Notes: generated from the sequence alone by a model not told the origin. Shown: positions 35,616-46,122, counted from the stretch's first letter. The stretch is 64,000 nucleotides of DNA from Umbribacter vaginalis (GCA_001552935.1 KQ959705.1:112288-176287); one strand, 5' to 3'. Numbers and translations are program-made.

Positions 35616-37032
35616 GCGTGCCCTCACTTGCTTCTTGTTCTGCGTGTGTATGTGCTGCCTTGTGCGTTAACGGAGCCAGGTCGATGTCGTGCGAGGCAAG
35701 CCGTATTGCAAAGTCGTCAATCACATTGCTTCCTAAACGGCAAATGCCGTGGTAACTATTCGAATTCGCGCCCTCGTTTTGTGCTGCATTCAGCGCCGCT
35801 TTCTCAAGGAGCGCACTCACAAACATCTGCTCGGCAGCCTGCTTGCTTAAGCCGCGCGACGCTAGGTAAAACATCTGCTCGGCACGAACGTGGCCAATTG
35901 TTGCACCGTGGTTTCCCGCTACGTCATCTTCATTGCACAAAATTACTGGAACGGTTAAATTTTCCACATCGTCGTCAACAAGAAGAACGGTTTCGTTCTC
36001 CTGACCAGCCGATCCTTTACAACCGTGAATTAGATCGATAGTTCCGCGCAGCACTTTTTTGCTGTGCTGCGTAAGAACGCCGTTTGCTTTAATGAGGCAC
36101 TCGGTTTTTAAGCCGTGGTGCTTCACGGAGTAGTTGAAGTCGCGCAGTTGCGTAGAAAATCCCAGGTAGTCAAGTAGAAGTGTGCATTGCGACGCATCGC
36201 CGCGCAAGTCGCCTGCAATGCCGCCGTACACGTTTGTTGCGCCCAGCACCGTTTCTTGAATGGTAACGCGCGCGTTGTTCAGCGTGATAAAACCGATGTT
36301 GTTGATGTCGGTGTACGTGTTGTTCAGCGTTTGCGTGCGCACAAGGGAAACGCGTGCACCGTCGGCTGCGAAAATGCGCAGCTGCGTTGCAAGTGCGCCT
36401 GCGCCCTCGTGGGGTGAATCGACGTTTATTGTCAGTGCCAAATCGGTGTTTTCTTCGGCGATAACGTCAATGCTGTTGCAGTTCAGCGCGTTGTTGTGCG
36501 CGTTGATTTGCAGGTGCGCTTTCAGGCGCGTGTTACGCGGAACGCGCAAAACGAAGGGCTGTTGCGCACATTCGGCAAACCATGCTTCCGCTTGCGTTCC
36601 CATACCCGTTTCAAACGTTGCGCGAATGTCGTGCGCGTCTTCTTGCGCTTGCGCTTGTTGCTGGTAGAGCGATTGAGCAGGCGCATCGAGGGCGGTGCTG
36701 CTTGCGTGCGTGGAGGCTTGATCAGCGCCGCCCGTGCCGTTCGCGTCATCGTCACCAGCGCCGTGACCTGCGCCGTTACCCACACCAGCACCACATTCCG
36801 CCGCGCGTGGATGTGTCGCCAGCCACGCATCTTGCGCGGCACTCATAGCGGCGTCAAAATCGCCCGCAGCGCCAAAAAACGCCGCGTCAAGCGATCCATT
36901 TTCAGCATCGATGCTCATGTCGTGCACAATTTCGGTATACGGAGCCAGTTCAGGACTTGATCCGTTCATCTTTAAGCGATACCAGGTAGGAGCTGGCATG
37001 GCATTAACTGTTTTGTTATGCAGGCTATCCAT
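35608..37032 (-). CDS. sufD: Fe-S cluster assembly protein SufD
   Basis: Partner of SufB in the SufBCD scaffold, 474 aa. The C-terminal beta-helix and dimer region are recognisable: NDEDDVAGNHGATIGH-like CNEDDVAGNHGATIG, AEQMFYLASRGLSKQAA. The N-terminal third is divergent and holds a Gly/Asp/Ala-rich stretch (about residues 78-106) with no counterpart in typical SufD. The ATG overlaps the sufB stop (TAATG). Confidence 0.88.
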   Translation of the reverse strand: MDSLHNKTVNAMPAPTWYRLKMNGSSPELAPYTEIVHDMSIDAENGSLDAAFFGAAGDFDAAMSAAQDAWLATHPRAAECGAGVGNGAGHGAGDDDANGTGGADQASTHASSTALDAPAQSLYQQQAQAQEDAHDIRATFETGMGTQAEAWFAECAQQPFVLRVPRNTRLKAHLQINAHNNALNCNSIDVIAEENTDLALTINVDSPHEGAGALATQLRIFAADGARVSLVRTQTLNNTYTDINNIGFITLNNARVTIQETVLGATNVYGGIAGDLRGDASQCTLLLDYLGFSTQLRDFNYSVKHHGLKTECLIKANGVLTQHSKKVLRGTIDLIHGCKGSAGQENETVLLVDDDVENLTVPVILCNEDDVAGNHGATIGHVRAEQMFYLASRGLSKQAAEQMFVSALLEKAALNAAQNEGANSNSYHGICRLGSNVIDDFAIRLASHDIDLAPLTHKAAHTHAEQEASEGTHE

Positions 37033-38438
37033 TATCCAATAGCTCCTTCCATCTCAAGTTTTATCAGGTTGTTCATCTCAACAGCGTATTCAAGCGGCAG
37101 TTCTTTCGACACGGGCTCGGCAAAGCCGTTTACGATCATCGTGCGCGCGTCTTCTTCGCTAATTCCCCTGCTCATCAGGTAGAAAATTTTGTCATCGCCA
37201 ATACGACCAATGGTTGCTTCGTGCCCGATGTCCACGTTTTTGCAGCGAATGTCCATAGCTGGAATAGTGTCCGAGCGGCTTTTATCGTCAAGCATCAGCG
37301 ACGAACACGAAATGCTTGCAACCGAGCCGCTTGCTTTTGGCGTTGCCACCACCGACGAGCGAAACGTTGAAATGCCGCCGCCTTTCGAGATACTTTTCGT
37401 TTCCACCGATGCCGACGTGTGCGGCGCATTCAGCACCACCTTGCAGCCGGTATCAAGGTTCTGACCTGCGCCTGCAAAGGTAATGCCCGTGAACGTCGAA
37501 CGCGAACGCGCACCCGACAAAATTGACATCGGGTACAAATAGCCCACGTGCGAACCAAACGAGCCGCTAATCCACTCAATGGACGCATCTTCATCGCACA
37601 CGGCGCGCTTTGTGTTCAGGTTGTACATGTTCTTCGACCAGTTTTCGATAGTCGAATAGCGCAGGTGAGCACGCTTTCCAACGAACAACTCAACCGCGCC
37701 AGCGTGCAGGTTCGCAACATTATATTTTGGCGCCGAACAGCCCTCAATGAAGTGAAGGTCGGCATCGTCTTCCACAATGATAAGCGTATGCTCAAACTGA
37801 CCTGCACCTTTCGCATTCAAGCGGAAGTAACTTTGCAGCGGGTAGTCTAGTTTTACGCCGCGCGGAACGTACACAAACGATCCGCCCGACCACACAGCGC
37901 CGTGAAGAGCAGCAAATTTGTGATCGTCGGGGCGAATAAGCGTCATGAACTTTTCTTTAATGAGGTCTGCATATTCGCCTTTCAGCGCCTCTTCGATGCC
38001 CGAGTACACAATGCCCATTTTAGCGGCGCTGTCTTGCATGTTGTGATACACCAGCTCGGAGTCGTATTGCGCACCCACGCCCGCTAAATATGAGCGCTCG
38101 GCCTGCGGTATGCCCAAACGCTCGAAGGTATCTTTAATGTTATCGGGAACGCTTTCCCAGTCGCTTTTTTGATCGGTGTTAGGCTTTACGTACGTTACGA
38201 TGTGATCGGTATCAAGCCCGTCAATAGAGGGCCCCCACGTGGGGATACGCATGCTTCGATACAGATCAAGCGAATCGAGGCGCATTTTCAGCATCCACGC
38301 CGGTTCATCTTTCTTTTCTGATATTTCGCGCACCACATCTTCAGTAAGGCCGTCGAGTTTCTCCTGACCAGCATCGTCATAGCGAAAGTCGTACATGCTT
38401 CTGTCGATATCGGCAACTTCTGAACGTTTCTTTTCCAT
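37032..38438 (-). CDS. sufB: Fe-S cluster assembly scaffold SufB
   Basis: Core scaffold of the SUF system, 468 aa, close to the family's usual length. Conserved parts include FVYVPRGVKLDYPLQSYFR, HFIEGCSAPKYN, GSFGSHVGYLYPM and the closing HEATIGRIGDDKIFYLMSRG with EEDARTMIVNGF. AAGAGG stands before ATG 38438, 15 bases after sufC. Unlike SufD, SufS and ThrC it has no low-complexity insert, which shows that the inserts are not universal here. Confidence 0.96.
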   Translation of the reverse strand: MEKKRSEVADIDRSMYDFRYDDAGQEKLDGLTEDVVREISEKKDEPAWMLKMRLDSLDLYRSMRIPTWGPSIDGLDTDHIVTYVKPNTDQKSDWESVPDNIKDTFERLGIPQAERSYLAGVGAQYDSELVYHNMQDSAAKMGIVYSGIEEALKGEYADLIKEKFMTLIRPDDHKFAALHGAVWSGGSFVYVPRGVKLDYPLQSYFRLNAKGAGQFEHTLIIVEDDADLHFIEGCSAPKYNVANLHAGAVELFVGKRAHLRYSTIENWSKNMYNLNTKRAVCDEDASIEWISGSFGSHVGYLYPMSILSGARSRSTFTGITFAGAGQNLDTGCKVVLNAPHTSASVETKSISKGGGISTFRSSVVATPKASGSVASISCSSLMLDDKSRSDTIPAMDIRCKNVDIGHEATIGRIGDDKIFYLMSRGISEEDARTMIVNGFAEPVSKELPLEYAVEMNNLIKLEMEGAIG

Positions 38439-38453
38439 ATGCGTCGCCTCTTG

Positions 38454-39227
38454 CTATTCGTGTGCGCGCATGTCAGCGAGGGTAGCTTCAAATTGCTCAA
38501 AGCCTGCGTTGTCAATTTCATCGATAAGTGATGCATCGCCTTGCGCCACCAGGTGTCCTTGCACCATCACGTGCACCTGGTCAACATCCAAATGCTCCAG
38601 AATACGCGTGTTGTGCGTGATAATCAGCAGCGTTCCATCGCAGGTTTGGCGATACGCTTCCATGCCTTTCGACACAACCGACAGCGCGTCAACGTCAAGA
38701 CCCGAGTCGGTTTCGTCAAGAATTGCCAGCTTAGGCTTTAGCAACAACAACTGCAGCATTTCCACTTTTTTCTTTTCACCGCCAGAAAAGCCCACGCCCA
38801 GTTCACGGTCGAGGTACGCGCGATCCATACTCAGCTCGTCAGCAAGTGCTTCAACGGTGTGTCTGAACTCTTTGTTCTTCATAGCGAAACCCTCGCGCTT
38901 GTCGATAGTGGCGCGCAAAAAGCTCGACAGCGGCACACCCGGAATTTCAACAGGCGCTTGAAAGCTTAAAAACAGCCCAGCGTGTGAGCGTTTGTCGGTG
39001 CTGAGTTCGGTTATGTCTTGGTCGGCAAGCTGTATTGAGCCCTGCGTTACTTCATAGGTTGGGTTGCCCATAATTACGTGACCAAGTGTTGATTTACCTG
39101 CGCCGTTAGGACCCATAAGCACGTGCACTTCCCCCTGAGGTACATCAAGGCTTACATTGTGAAGAATTTGCTTTTCTTCAACTTGAGCGCTTAGATTGGC
39201 AATGCTTAGCAATGGTTTTCTCGTCAT
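38454..39227 (-). CDS. sufC: Fe-S assembly ATPase SufC
   Basis: ABC-type ATPase that powers the SufBCD complex, 257 aa. Walker A GPNGAGKST, the SufC-type signature FSGGEKKKVEMLQ, and Walker B LAILDETDSGLDVDAL are intact. AAAGGA precedes ATG 39227; an ATG at 39251 lacks such a site. It is the first gene of the operon and faces the divergent Rrf2 gene at 39525. Confidence 0.95.
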   Translation of the reverse strand: MTRKPLLSIANLSAQVEEKQILHNVSLDVPQGEVHVLMGPNGAGKSTLGHVIMGNPTYEVTQGSIQLADQDITELSTDKRSHAGLFLSFQAPVEIPGVPLSSFLRATIDKREGFAMKNKEFRHTVEALADELSMDRAYLDRELGVGFSGGEKKKVEMLQLLLLKPKLAILDETDSGLDVDALSVVSKGMEAYRQTCDGTLLIITHNTRILEHLDVDQVHVMVQGHLVAQGDASLIDEIDNAGFEQFEATLADMRAHE

Positions 39228-39296
39228 AATTGTTCCTTTGCTTTCGTGCACGTTTCTTGGTTTTTCGTGCGCGCTTAGATTGTTGTTTCTGTTACC

Positions 39297-39324
39297 ACCT
39301 TAGTGAGATTTAAGAAACAGTCAA
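39297..39324 (-). promoter_or_regulatory. probable suf operon promoter
   Basis: On the minus strand, TTGACT (39324-39319), a 16-base spacer and TAAGGT (39302-39297) lie 70 bases before sufC. GTATTGACTG around the -35 resembles one half of an IscR-type site, which would fit control by the divergent Rrf2 protein. The second half is not clear. Confidence 0.45.
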
Positions 39325-39524
39325 TACTTTTCCTACCAATTATATAGAATTAGTTATATGCTTGAAAAGATTATTTTGATATAGTTTCGTAATTGATACA
39401 TTTACGCATTGTGCATGCGTGTTCTGTGCCGTCTGGTACACCATAGGGGGTGTGTTGCAGCGTACGTGGCGCAGGTGATGTACGTGATCTGCAACTATGT
39501 GGGTGTGATAAGGAGATGAGTGGC

Positions 39525-39980
39525 ATGCTTATAACAACAAAAGGACGCTATGCGCTGCGACTCATGATTTATATTGCGCGCGCCGATGGCGAAAAAGTGC
39601 CGCTTCATCAGGTTGCACGCGATGAGGGTTTGTCGCTTAAGTACCTTGAACAGTTAGCTCACAGTATGGTAAAAGCGCAGTTGTTGCGCAGCATTCGTGG
39701 CTATGCAGGAGGTTATGTGCTTGCGCGTCCTGCACAAAGCATTTTAGCGGGTGACGTGCTGCGTGCATCTCAGGGCTCAACAGCTCCCGTTGCGTGTGCT
39801 GGTTTAAATGAGGGCTGTCCGCGCGAGAAAACATGCTCAACCGTGTCGTTTTGGAGCGGACTTGATCAGGTTATTGAGCATTATGTTGACAGTGTGACGC
39901 TTGCTGAACTAGCGCGTGAAGATGTTGGAGCGCTCTCGTTGCCAACGTGCTCACCTGGCAGGTCATCTGTGCGGTCGTAG
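39525..39980 (+). CDS. Rrf2-family regulator, IscR/SufR-like
   Basis: 151 aa winged-helix regulator beginning MLITTKGRYALRLMIYIA. A helix-turn-helix (LHQVARDEGLSLKYLEQL, about residues 25-42), the wing RGYAGGYVLARP, and three Cys as C-x6-C-x5-C (CAGLNEGCPREKTC) suit a Fe-S cluster sensor. It lies divergent to sufCBDSU, a common arrangement in which it would repress or tune the operon. AAGGAG at 39510-39515 suits ATG 39525; ATG 39516 is too close to it. Confidence 0.88.
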   Translation: MLITTKGRYALRLMIYIARADGEKVPLHQVARDEGLSLKYLEQLAHSMVKAQLLRSIRGYAGGYVLARPAQSILAGDVLRASQGSTAPVACAGLNEGCPREKTCSTVSFWSGLDQVIEHYVDSVTLAELAREDVGALSLPTCSPGRSSVRS

Positions 39981-40287
39981 GTATTTGCGAGCGGTGTAGC
40001 CTGCATCGTTTTCCAAGCATGAACGTCACCCCACGCGCATGAACGTTGACATGGCATGAATCGTTCCGTTTCCTATTTTCAGCATGTTTGCGCTTGCGTT
40101 TTTCCGCACATTTACGCTCACGCAAGCGTTTCCGCTTTCACTCCCGTTTAACTTCACACATTGCAAGCGCTTTGTCATCTTTAAACTACAATACAACTAC
40201 AACCCGCATCATCACGTGCGTTTTGAACAATAATATGAGACAATAACAGCGAAAACTACTACTACACGCTTCATTGTTAGGTTTGAT
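39981..40287. other. intergenic region before recJ
   Basis: 307 bases without a supported gene. It contains the inverted repeat CGCTTGCGT (40091-40099) / ACGCAAGCG (40120-40128), loose repeats of CGTTTCCGC type, and CATGAACGT words near 40020-40045. The inverted repeat has no T-run after it. Confidence 0.45.
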
Positions 40288-43200
40288 ATGTCCGCTCAAT
40301 TCACGATTCGTGCGGCGCAAACATCGTGCGTAGAAACGCTGATGCAGCGCTTTAATATTCCGCGTTTTGTCGCTACTATTTTAGTAGCGCGCGGCATCAC
40401 GACGCCTGATGAAGCACAGCGTTTTTTGAACCCATCGCTGCAGCGTGATTGGCATAACCCCTACGATATTCCTGAAATGCAAAGCGCTGTTGATGTTATT
40501 GAACAGGCGCTTCACGATAATAAGCGCATCGTGGTGTTTGGTGATTTTGACGTTGATGGCTTATCGGCAACCGCCCTGCTCACACGCGCATTGCGTGATT
40601 TAGGTGCCCAGGTAGATCCTTTCATTCCACGTCGTATTGAAGAGGGTTATGCTCTGAGTGATGCCGCATTTCAGCGTATGAATGCGCTTCAACCGCAGCT
40701 TGTTATTACGGTCGATTGTGGTATTTCGTGCAAAAACGAAGTTGACGAGCTGCTTAAAGCGGGCATCGACGTTGTAATCACCGATCATCACGAACCAAGC
40801 GATCAGGTGCCAGTTGGAGTACCAGTTGTCGATCCGAAGTGTGTCGAACAGTGTCCAAGCGCCATTCTTGCTGGTGCAGGCGTTGCGCTGAAATTGGTGC
40901 AAGTGCTCGGCGCGCGTTTTGGCAAACCTAATTTGTGGCTTGATTATATTGATTTTGCAACATTGGGAACGATTGCCGATCTGATGCCGATGGTGGCTGA
41001 AAATCGCGCGCTTGTGTACGAGGGCTTGCAGTGCTTGAACACGCGCATGCGTCCGTGTTTTGTAGCGCTTCTTGAAAGCGCAGGTCAGCTGAATGAAAAA
41101 CTCAATTCTACCAATATTAGTTACAGCATCATTCCGCGCTTGAATGCTACAGGACGTATGGGCGACTCGCAAAAAGGCTTGGATATTTTGCTGTGCGATT
41201 CTTTGGACGAAGCGCGCGAGCTTGCACGTGATATCGAGCAGCTCAACGAGCAGCGACGCAGTGTTGAAATGGAGCTTTCCGAAATGGCGCGCGTTCAAGC
41301 CGATGAGGTGTATCACGGTCAGCGTGCGCTGGTGGTGGCGGGCGAAAATTGGCACGAAGGCGTTAAAGGTATTGTCGCCAGCCGCTTGACGCGCGCGTAT
41401 GGCGTTCCCAGTATACTGTTCAGCATCGATGGCGACCTTGCGCGCGGCAGTGGGCGCAGTGTTGGAAGCGTCAATTTGTTCAAGGCGCTTGAAGCGTGCG
41501 ACAGCTTGCTTGTGAAGTACGGCGGTCACGAAGCAGCGGTGGGTTTAACGCTGCATGTTCGCGATTTACCTGCGTTTACGCAGCAACTGTGCGCGTATAT
41601 GGATACGCTTGAGCAAGACAAATTCCATCCGCGCATTACGGTTGATGCAGCGGTATCACTTGATGAACTGACGTTTGAAAATGTAGAAATGCTTGAGCAC
41701 TTAGCGCCCTTTGGTCAGGAAAATAAACCACCGTTGCTTATCGCGCAAAATGTTTCGCTTACGAATATGCGTGCTGTAGGAGCTGATAAATCGCACCTAT
41801 CGTGCATACTATCAGATGGAATAAATCGCGTAGCAGGAATTATGTTTCACTGTAGCGATATTCAGTCGCTTTTGAACACCACAACACTGGTGTCGGCTGC
41901 TTTTGAAGTTCAAATTGACGAGTGGCGTGGAAAGCGCAGCATAAAAGCCATGTTGAAGTCGGTTGCGCCTGCGGTTGCATGTCGCGCGCTTGAAGCGTGT
42001 CTTGATCCTAAAAATGTACAATTTGTGTCGAATTTATATGCTACAAGCGATGAGGAATTGTGTACTCTTGCGCCTGAGTCGCCTGCACTTCTTGAAGAAA
42101 ACGAGCAGCAGCGTGTGAAAAATCGCCATGTGTGGCAAACACGCGCACAAACGCATCCGCAGCAGCTTGAAGCAGCCATTATCGAGGCGCTTATTGGTGC
42201 GCACAGCTTGCATGAGTCGCAACAGCAGGTGCTCGAAAAGCTCGATCAGGGCTTGTCGGTGTTCGCGGTTATGGCAACAGGGCGCGGTAAATCGCTTACG
42301 TTTCAAGTGTATGCAGCCTTAAAAGCGCTGCGTGATCACCAGGCAAGTTTGTTCATCTACCCGCTGCGTGCGCTTATTGCCGATCAGGCGTACCACCTTG
42401 AAAACGCACTCAGCCCGTTTGGAATTTCGGTGCAGGTGTTAAGCGGGGAAAGCTCGCCTGAAGAACGCAAACGCATTTATGACAGCTTGCAGAGCGGTAT
42501 GTGTGACATCGTTCTTACCACGCCCGAGTATCTGGAGTTTCATGCTCAGGAGCTGGGGAAATCGGGGTGCATTTCCTTTGTGGTAGTTGACGAAGCGCAC
42601 CATATTGGCATGGCGCGTGCAGGCAAGCGTCCAGCATATGCCAATTTGGGAGAGCATATTGCGCGCCTGGGCAATGTGCAGTTGTTAGCACTTACCGCAA
42701 CAGCTGACGGTGTGATTGCACGCGACATTGCCCGCGAGCTTAACATCACCGCCTGCGTGTTCGATCAAACGCAGCGCCAAAATTTGCATATTATCGACAA
42801 ACGTGACATTCGTGACAAAGAGGAATACCTTGCTAATTTAGTGGCGCAGGGTGAAAAAACGGTCATTTATGTATCTACGCGCGAGCAGTCGGTCTTGCTG
42901 GCGCGTAGTTTGCGCGCCCGCGTTCCTCAACTGGCTCTTCTTATTGGTTTTTACAACGCTGGCCTAAGCCGCCGCGAACGCATTCGCGTTGAACAGCTCT
43001 TCCGCACGGGTTCTTTAACGGTGCTTGTGTCTACATCGGCGTTTGGTGAAGGTGTGAATATTGGCGATATTACGCACGTTGTGCTGTATGGAATGCCCTA
43101 TAACGATATAGAGTTTAACCAGATGAGCGGTCGAGCGGGACGCAATGGGGCCGCTGCGTACGTACATTTGGTGTTTGGGCGCGCCGATATTAATGTGAAC

Positions 43201-43647
43201 CAAGAAATTTTAGCTGGTGTAACGCCTAACCGCGACCGTTTAGCGCGCATTTATCGTTTTCTGGCATATAAGCAACGCCATGCCGAGAGCGGTGCATTCT
43301 CGCTTACCCTTGCGGATATTGCAACAGAATCATCCGATAACAAAACACATATTACAAGCGCGATGGTTGAATGTGCGCTGGCAGTATTTCGAGAGCTCGG
43401 GCTTATTGAGTGCCGGCGCGTGTTTGCCTCTGGAGAGGATGTTCGTCATATTCGCGTTTTACCTGGGGTTTCGCGTGAAAAACTAACTAACAGCGCGCGT
43501 TATTGCGAAGGGCTTGAAGAAAAAGAAGCGTTCGAAGATTATCGTGTGCATATTATGCAAGCGCCAGCGCAGTTTTTCCAGGACAAAATATCGCGACCGA
43601 TTTTGCCGTCATGTGCACATTTAACGGGGAATTTTGGTAAGGTATAG
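40288..43647 (+). CDS. recJ: RecJ exonuclease fused to a RecQ-like DEAH helicase
   Basis: 1119 aa joining two repair enzymes. Residues 1-570 are RecJ, a 5'-3' single-strand DNA exonuclease: DHH-family motifs DFDVDG (86-91), DCGIS, TDHHEP (D166), then the DHHA1 part with GGHEAAVGL. From about residue 620 it is a superfamily 2 helicase: Walker A-like MATGRGKS (from 662), DEAH box (D768), LTATAD, and motif VI QMSGRAGRNG (from 945). A helicase feeding a nuclease in one chain suits end resection. ATG 40288 has no strong ribosome site. rel follows, a gene order also seen in Firmicutes. Confidence 0.92.
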   Translation: MSAQFTIRAAQTSCVETLMQRFNIPRFVATILVARGITTPDEAQRFLNPSLQRDWHNPYDIPEMQSAVDVIEQALHDNKRIVVFGDFDVDGLSATALLTRALRDLGAQVDPFIPRRIEEGYALSDAAFQRMNALQPQLVITVDCGISCKNEVDELLKAGIDVVITDHHEPSDQVPVGVPVVDPKCVEQCPSAILAGAGVALKLVQVLGARFGKPNLWLDYIDFATLGTIADLMPMVAENRALVYEGLQCLNTRMRPCFVALLESAGQLNEKLNSTNISYSIIPRLNATGRMGDSQKGLDILLCDSLDEARELARDIEQLNEQRRSVEMELSEMARVQADEVYHGQRALVVAGENWHEGVKGIVASRLTRAYGVPSILFSIDGDLARGSGRSVGSVNLFKALEACDSLLVKYGGHEAAVGLTLHVRDLPAFTQQLCAYMDTLEQDKFHPRITVDAAVSLDELTFENVEMLEHLAPFGQENKPPLLIAQNVSLTNMRAVGADKSHLSCILSDGINRVAGIMFHCSDIQSLLNTTTLVSAAFEVQIDEWRGKRSIKAMLKSVAPAVACRALEACLDPKNVQFVSNLYATSDEELCTLAPESPALLEENEQQRVKNRHVWQTRAQTHPQQLEAAIIEALIGAHSLHESQQQVLEKLDQGLSVFAVMATGRGKSLTFQVYAALKALRDHQASLFIYPLRALIADQAYHLENALSPFGISVQVLSGESSPEERKRIYDSLQSGMCDIVLTTPEYLEFHAQELGKSGCISFVVVDEAHHIGMARAGKRPAYANLGEHIARLGNVQLLALTATADGVIARDIARELNITACVFDQTQRQNLHIIDKRDIRDKEEYLANLVAQGEKTVIYVSTREQSVLLARSLRARVPQLALLIGFYNAGLSRRERIRVEQLFRTGSLTVLVSTSAFGEGVNIGDITHVVLYGMPYNDIEFNQMSGRAGRNGAAAYVHLVFGRADINVNQEILAGVTPNRDRLARIYRFLAYKQRHAESGAFSLTLADIATESSDNKTHITSAMVECALAVFRELGLIECRRVFASGEDVRHIRVLPGVSREKLTNSARYCEGLEEKEAFEDYRVHIMQAPAQFFQDKISRPILPSCAHLTGNFGKV

Positions 43648-43815
43648 CATGAAGAACGTACGCCCGGCTGGGCGTGTTGGGTACGCTGTATCGGATGTGC
43701 CGTGCTCGACGTCCGCACTGCGTTTGTTGGATGTGTCGCACGTGAGTGCGCTCTCGTGTTTCGTGCTTGATGCTGCGCACTGAGCGCTGCAGGTACGCCT
43801 AAGAAAGGAGGCTCT

Positions 43816-46122
43816 ATGCAAGCGGATGACACCGTAACACATGAGATGGCGCCTGAACAGCGTCGTTTTGAGGAATTGTGCCGCGTTGCTTCAGAGTACC
43901 TTGACGCGCCTGCTCTTGAGCTGTTGCAGCGTGCGTATGTGTTCGCTGAACAGCACCATCGAGGTCAAAAACGCAAAAGCGGTGAAGCGTTCATTATTCA
44001 CCCCATTGAAGTGGCACTGATTTTAGCAGGGTTGCATATGGATGCAGACACGCTGGTAGCTGCTCTTATGCACGATACTATCGAAGATACATCCGCTACC
44101 TTCGAGGAAGTAAAAGACCAGTTTGGCGAATCAATCGCGATGCTTGTGGAAGGCGTCACGAAAATTACCCGTATCGAAGTTGAAAGCCTCTCCGACGAAC
44201 AAGCAGCAACTATTCGCAAAATGCTGGTTGCGATGAGTAAAGATATTCGTGTAATTGTCATTAAACTAGCTGATAGACTGCACAATATGCGCACTCTTGC
44301 GTCGCTTCGTGAAGACAGGCGTATTTTTAAAGCGCGCGAAACGCTTGAAATTTACGCACCTATTGCACACCGTTTGGGTATCAGTTCTATTAAGTGGGAG
44401 CTGGAAGATTTAGCGTTTTTCTATCTTGAACCGGCGCGCTATAAGCAAATCTCGCGCATGATTAGCGAAACGCGCAACGAGCGCGAAGAATATTTGCAGC
44501 AAACATTGGACATTTTGCGCAATGAAATGGATAAACTGGGAATTGAAGCGCAAATAGCGGGCCGTCCGAAGCACTTGTATTCCATCTACCAAAAAATGTG
44601 CAAAAAACGCAAAGATTTCGCCGACATTTTCGACTTAATTGCCGTACGCATTATTGTGACAACCGTTAAAGATTGCTATTCAGCGCTAGGAGCTGTGCAT
44701 ACGCTGTGGCATCCGATGCCGGGGCGCTTTAAAGATTATATCGCGATGCCGAAATTTAATATGTACCAAAGCTTGCACACAACAGTGCTTGGGCCAGCAG
44801 CGCGTCCGCTTGAAGTGCAAATTCGTACCGAAGAAATGCATCAGACAAGCGAATATGGTGTGGCGGCGCACTGGCTGTACAAAGAGGGGAACGCTTCTGA
44901 GCGCGACAAGGCGTTCGAGCGGCAGTTGGTATGGTTGCGTCAGATGATCGACTGGACCGACGACACGGCCGATTCAAAGGAATTTCTGAAAGACTTAAAA
45001 GTAGACTTAGATTCCGAAGAAGTGTTTGTGTTTACGCCAAAAGGTGAAGTAAAGAATTTACGAGCAGGTTCAACGCCTATCGATTTTGCGTATGCTATTC
45101 ACACAGAAGTGGGCAACAAATGCGTAGGCGCTAAAGTAAATGGTTCAATTGTGCCTTTATCGTATCATTTGAATATGGGCGATCGGGTTGAGATTCTTAC
45201 GCAGAAAAGCGCGCGTCCTTCACGAGGTTGGCTTGCGATGGTAAAAACGCCCTCAGCGCGTTCAAAAATTCGTGCGTATTTCTCACGTATTTCGCGCAGT
45301 GATGACATTGCAGCTGGTCGTGACAAACTTGCACACGAAATGCGCAAACATTCCGTTGGTATCGCGAATGGAGCTGCACTGCGCGCTCTTGGCGATGTTG
45401 CTGCTCATATGGGGTATCGTGACTCGGAAGACCTATTTGTATCGCTGGGAACAGGCAAAGAGTCGCTGCTTGCGGTGTCGCGGCGTCTGCTCAGCGAGCT
45501 GGGTCTTTCTCAAAACGATGCCATTCCTGCTCCTGAGAGCGCGCCAGGCACAACACTTCCTCCGATGCTTACGCAGGTTACGCATGACACTTCGTTCATC
45601 ACGCCAAAACGAAAAATTCAAGGTTCGTCGCATGGCGTTGTGGTAAAAGGTTTCAGCAATATGCTGGTTCGTTTGTCGAAATGCTGCAATCCTGTGCCAG
45701 GCGATGATATTTTGGGCTTTATTACGCGTGGACGAGGTGTAAGTGTTCATCGTTCGAATTGTCCAAATGCAAAAGACCTGTTAAATGAGCCAGGGCGTAT
45801 TATTGATGTGGTGTGGGCCACTACGCCTGATCCGTCAACGTCGTACAAAATTGATGTGCATATTGTGGCGCTTAATAAAATGACAATTTTGCGCGATGTG
45901 GCTGCGGTGTTTAGTGAAGAAGGCGCAAGTGTATTAAGTTCTTCAAGTTCACAGCAAAAAGATGGTTTTATTCAAATGCGATTTTTGTTTCAGTTGTCTG
46001 ATGTCTCGCACGTGGATGACATTCTTATTAAATTGCTTGATGTGGAAGGTGTGCTTGAAGCGCGCCGCATGAAAGCAGGCGAAGCAGTAGGCACAAAAAA
46101 GCAGCATCATGCGTGTACTTAG
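43816..46122 (+). CDS. rel: bifunctional (p)ppGpp synthetase/hydrolase Rel
   Basis: Stringent response enzyme, 768 aa. Hydrolase HD domain: HPIEVALIL and HDTIEDT near the N-terminus, plus LADRLHNMRT. Synthetase: the region ending MPKFNMYQSLHTTVLGP (near residues 310-330). Then TGS (VFTPKGEVKNLRAGSTPIDFAY), a zinc-finger type CCNPVPGDDILGF block and a C-terminal ACT domain. Both catalytic halves keep their key residues, so it should make and degrade the alarmone. AAAGGAGG at 43804-43811 precedes ATG 43816. Confidence 0.96.
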   Translation: MQADDTVTHEMAPEQRRFEELCRVASEYLDAPALELLQRAYVFAEQHHRGQKRKSGEAFIIHPIEVALILAGLHMDADTLVAALMHDTIEDTSATFEEVKDQFGESIAMLVEGVTKITRIEVESLSDEQAATIRKMLVAMSKDIRVIVIKLADRLHNMRTLASLREDRRIFKARETLEIYAPIAHRLGISSIKWELEDLAFFYLEPARYKQISRMISETRNEREEYLQQTLDILRNEMDKLGIEAQIAGRPKHLYSIYQKMCKKRKDFADIFDLIAVRIIVTTVKDCYSALGAVHTLWHPMPGRFKDYIAMPKFNMYQSLHTTVLGPAARPLEVQIRTEEMHQTSEYGVAAHWLYKEGNASERDKAFERQLVWLRQMIDWTDDTADSKEFLKDLKVDLDSEEVFVFTPKGEVKNLRAGSTPIDFAYAIHTEVGNKCVGAKVNGSIVPLSYHLNMGDRVEILTQKSARPSRGWLAMVKTPSARSKIRAYFSRISRSDDIAAGRDKLAHEMRKHSVGIANGAALRALGDVAAHMGYRDSEDLFVSLGTGKESLLAVSRRLLSELGLSQNDAIPAPESAPGTTLPPMLTQVTHDTSFITPKRKIQGSSHGVVVKGFSNMLVRLSKCCNPVPGDDILGFITRGRGVSVHRSNCPNAKDLLNEPGRIIDVVWATTPDPSTSYKIDVHIVALNKMTILRDVAAVFSEEGASVLSSSSSQQKDGFIQMRFLFQLSDVSHVDDILIKLLDVEGVLEARRMKAGEAVGTKKQHHACT

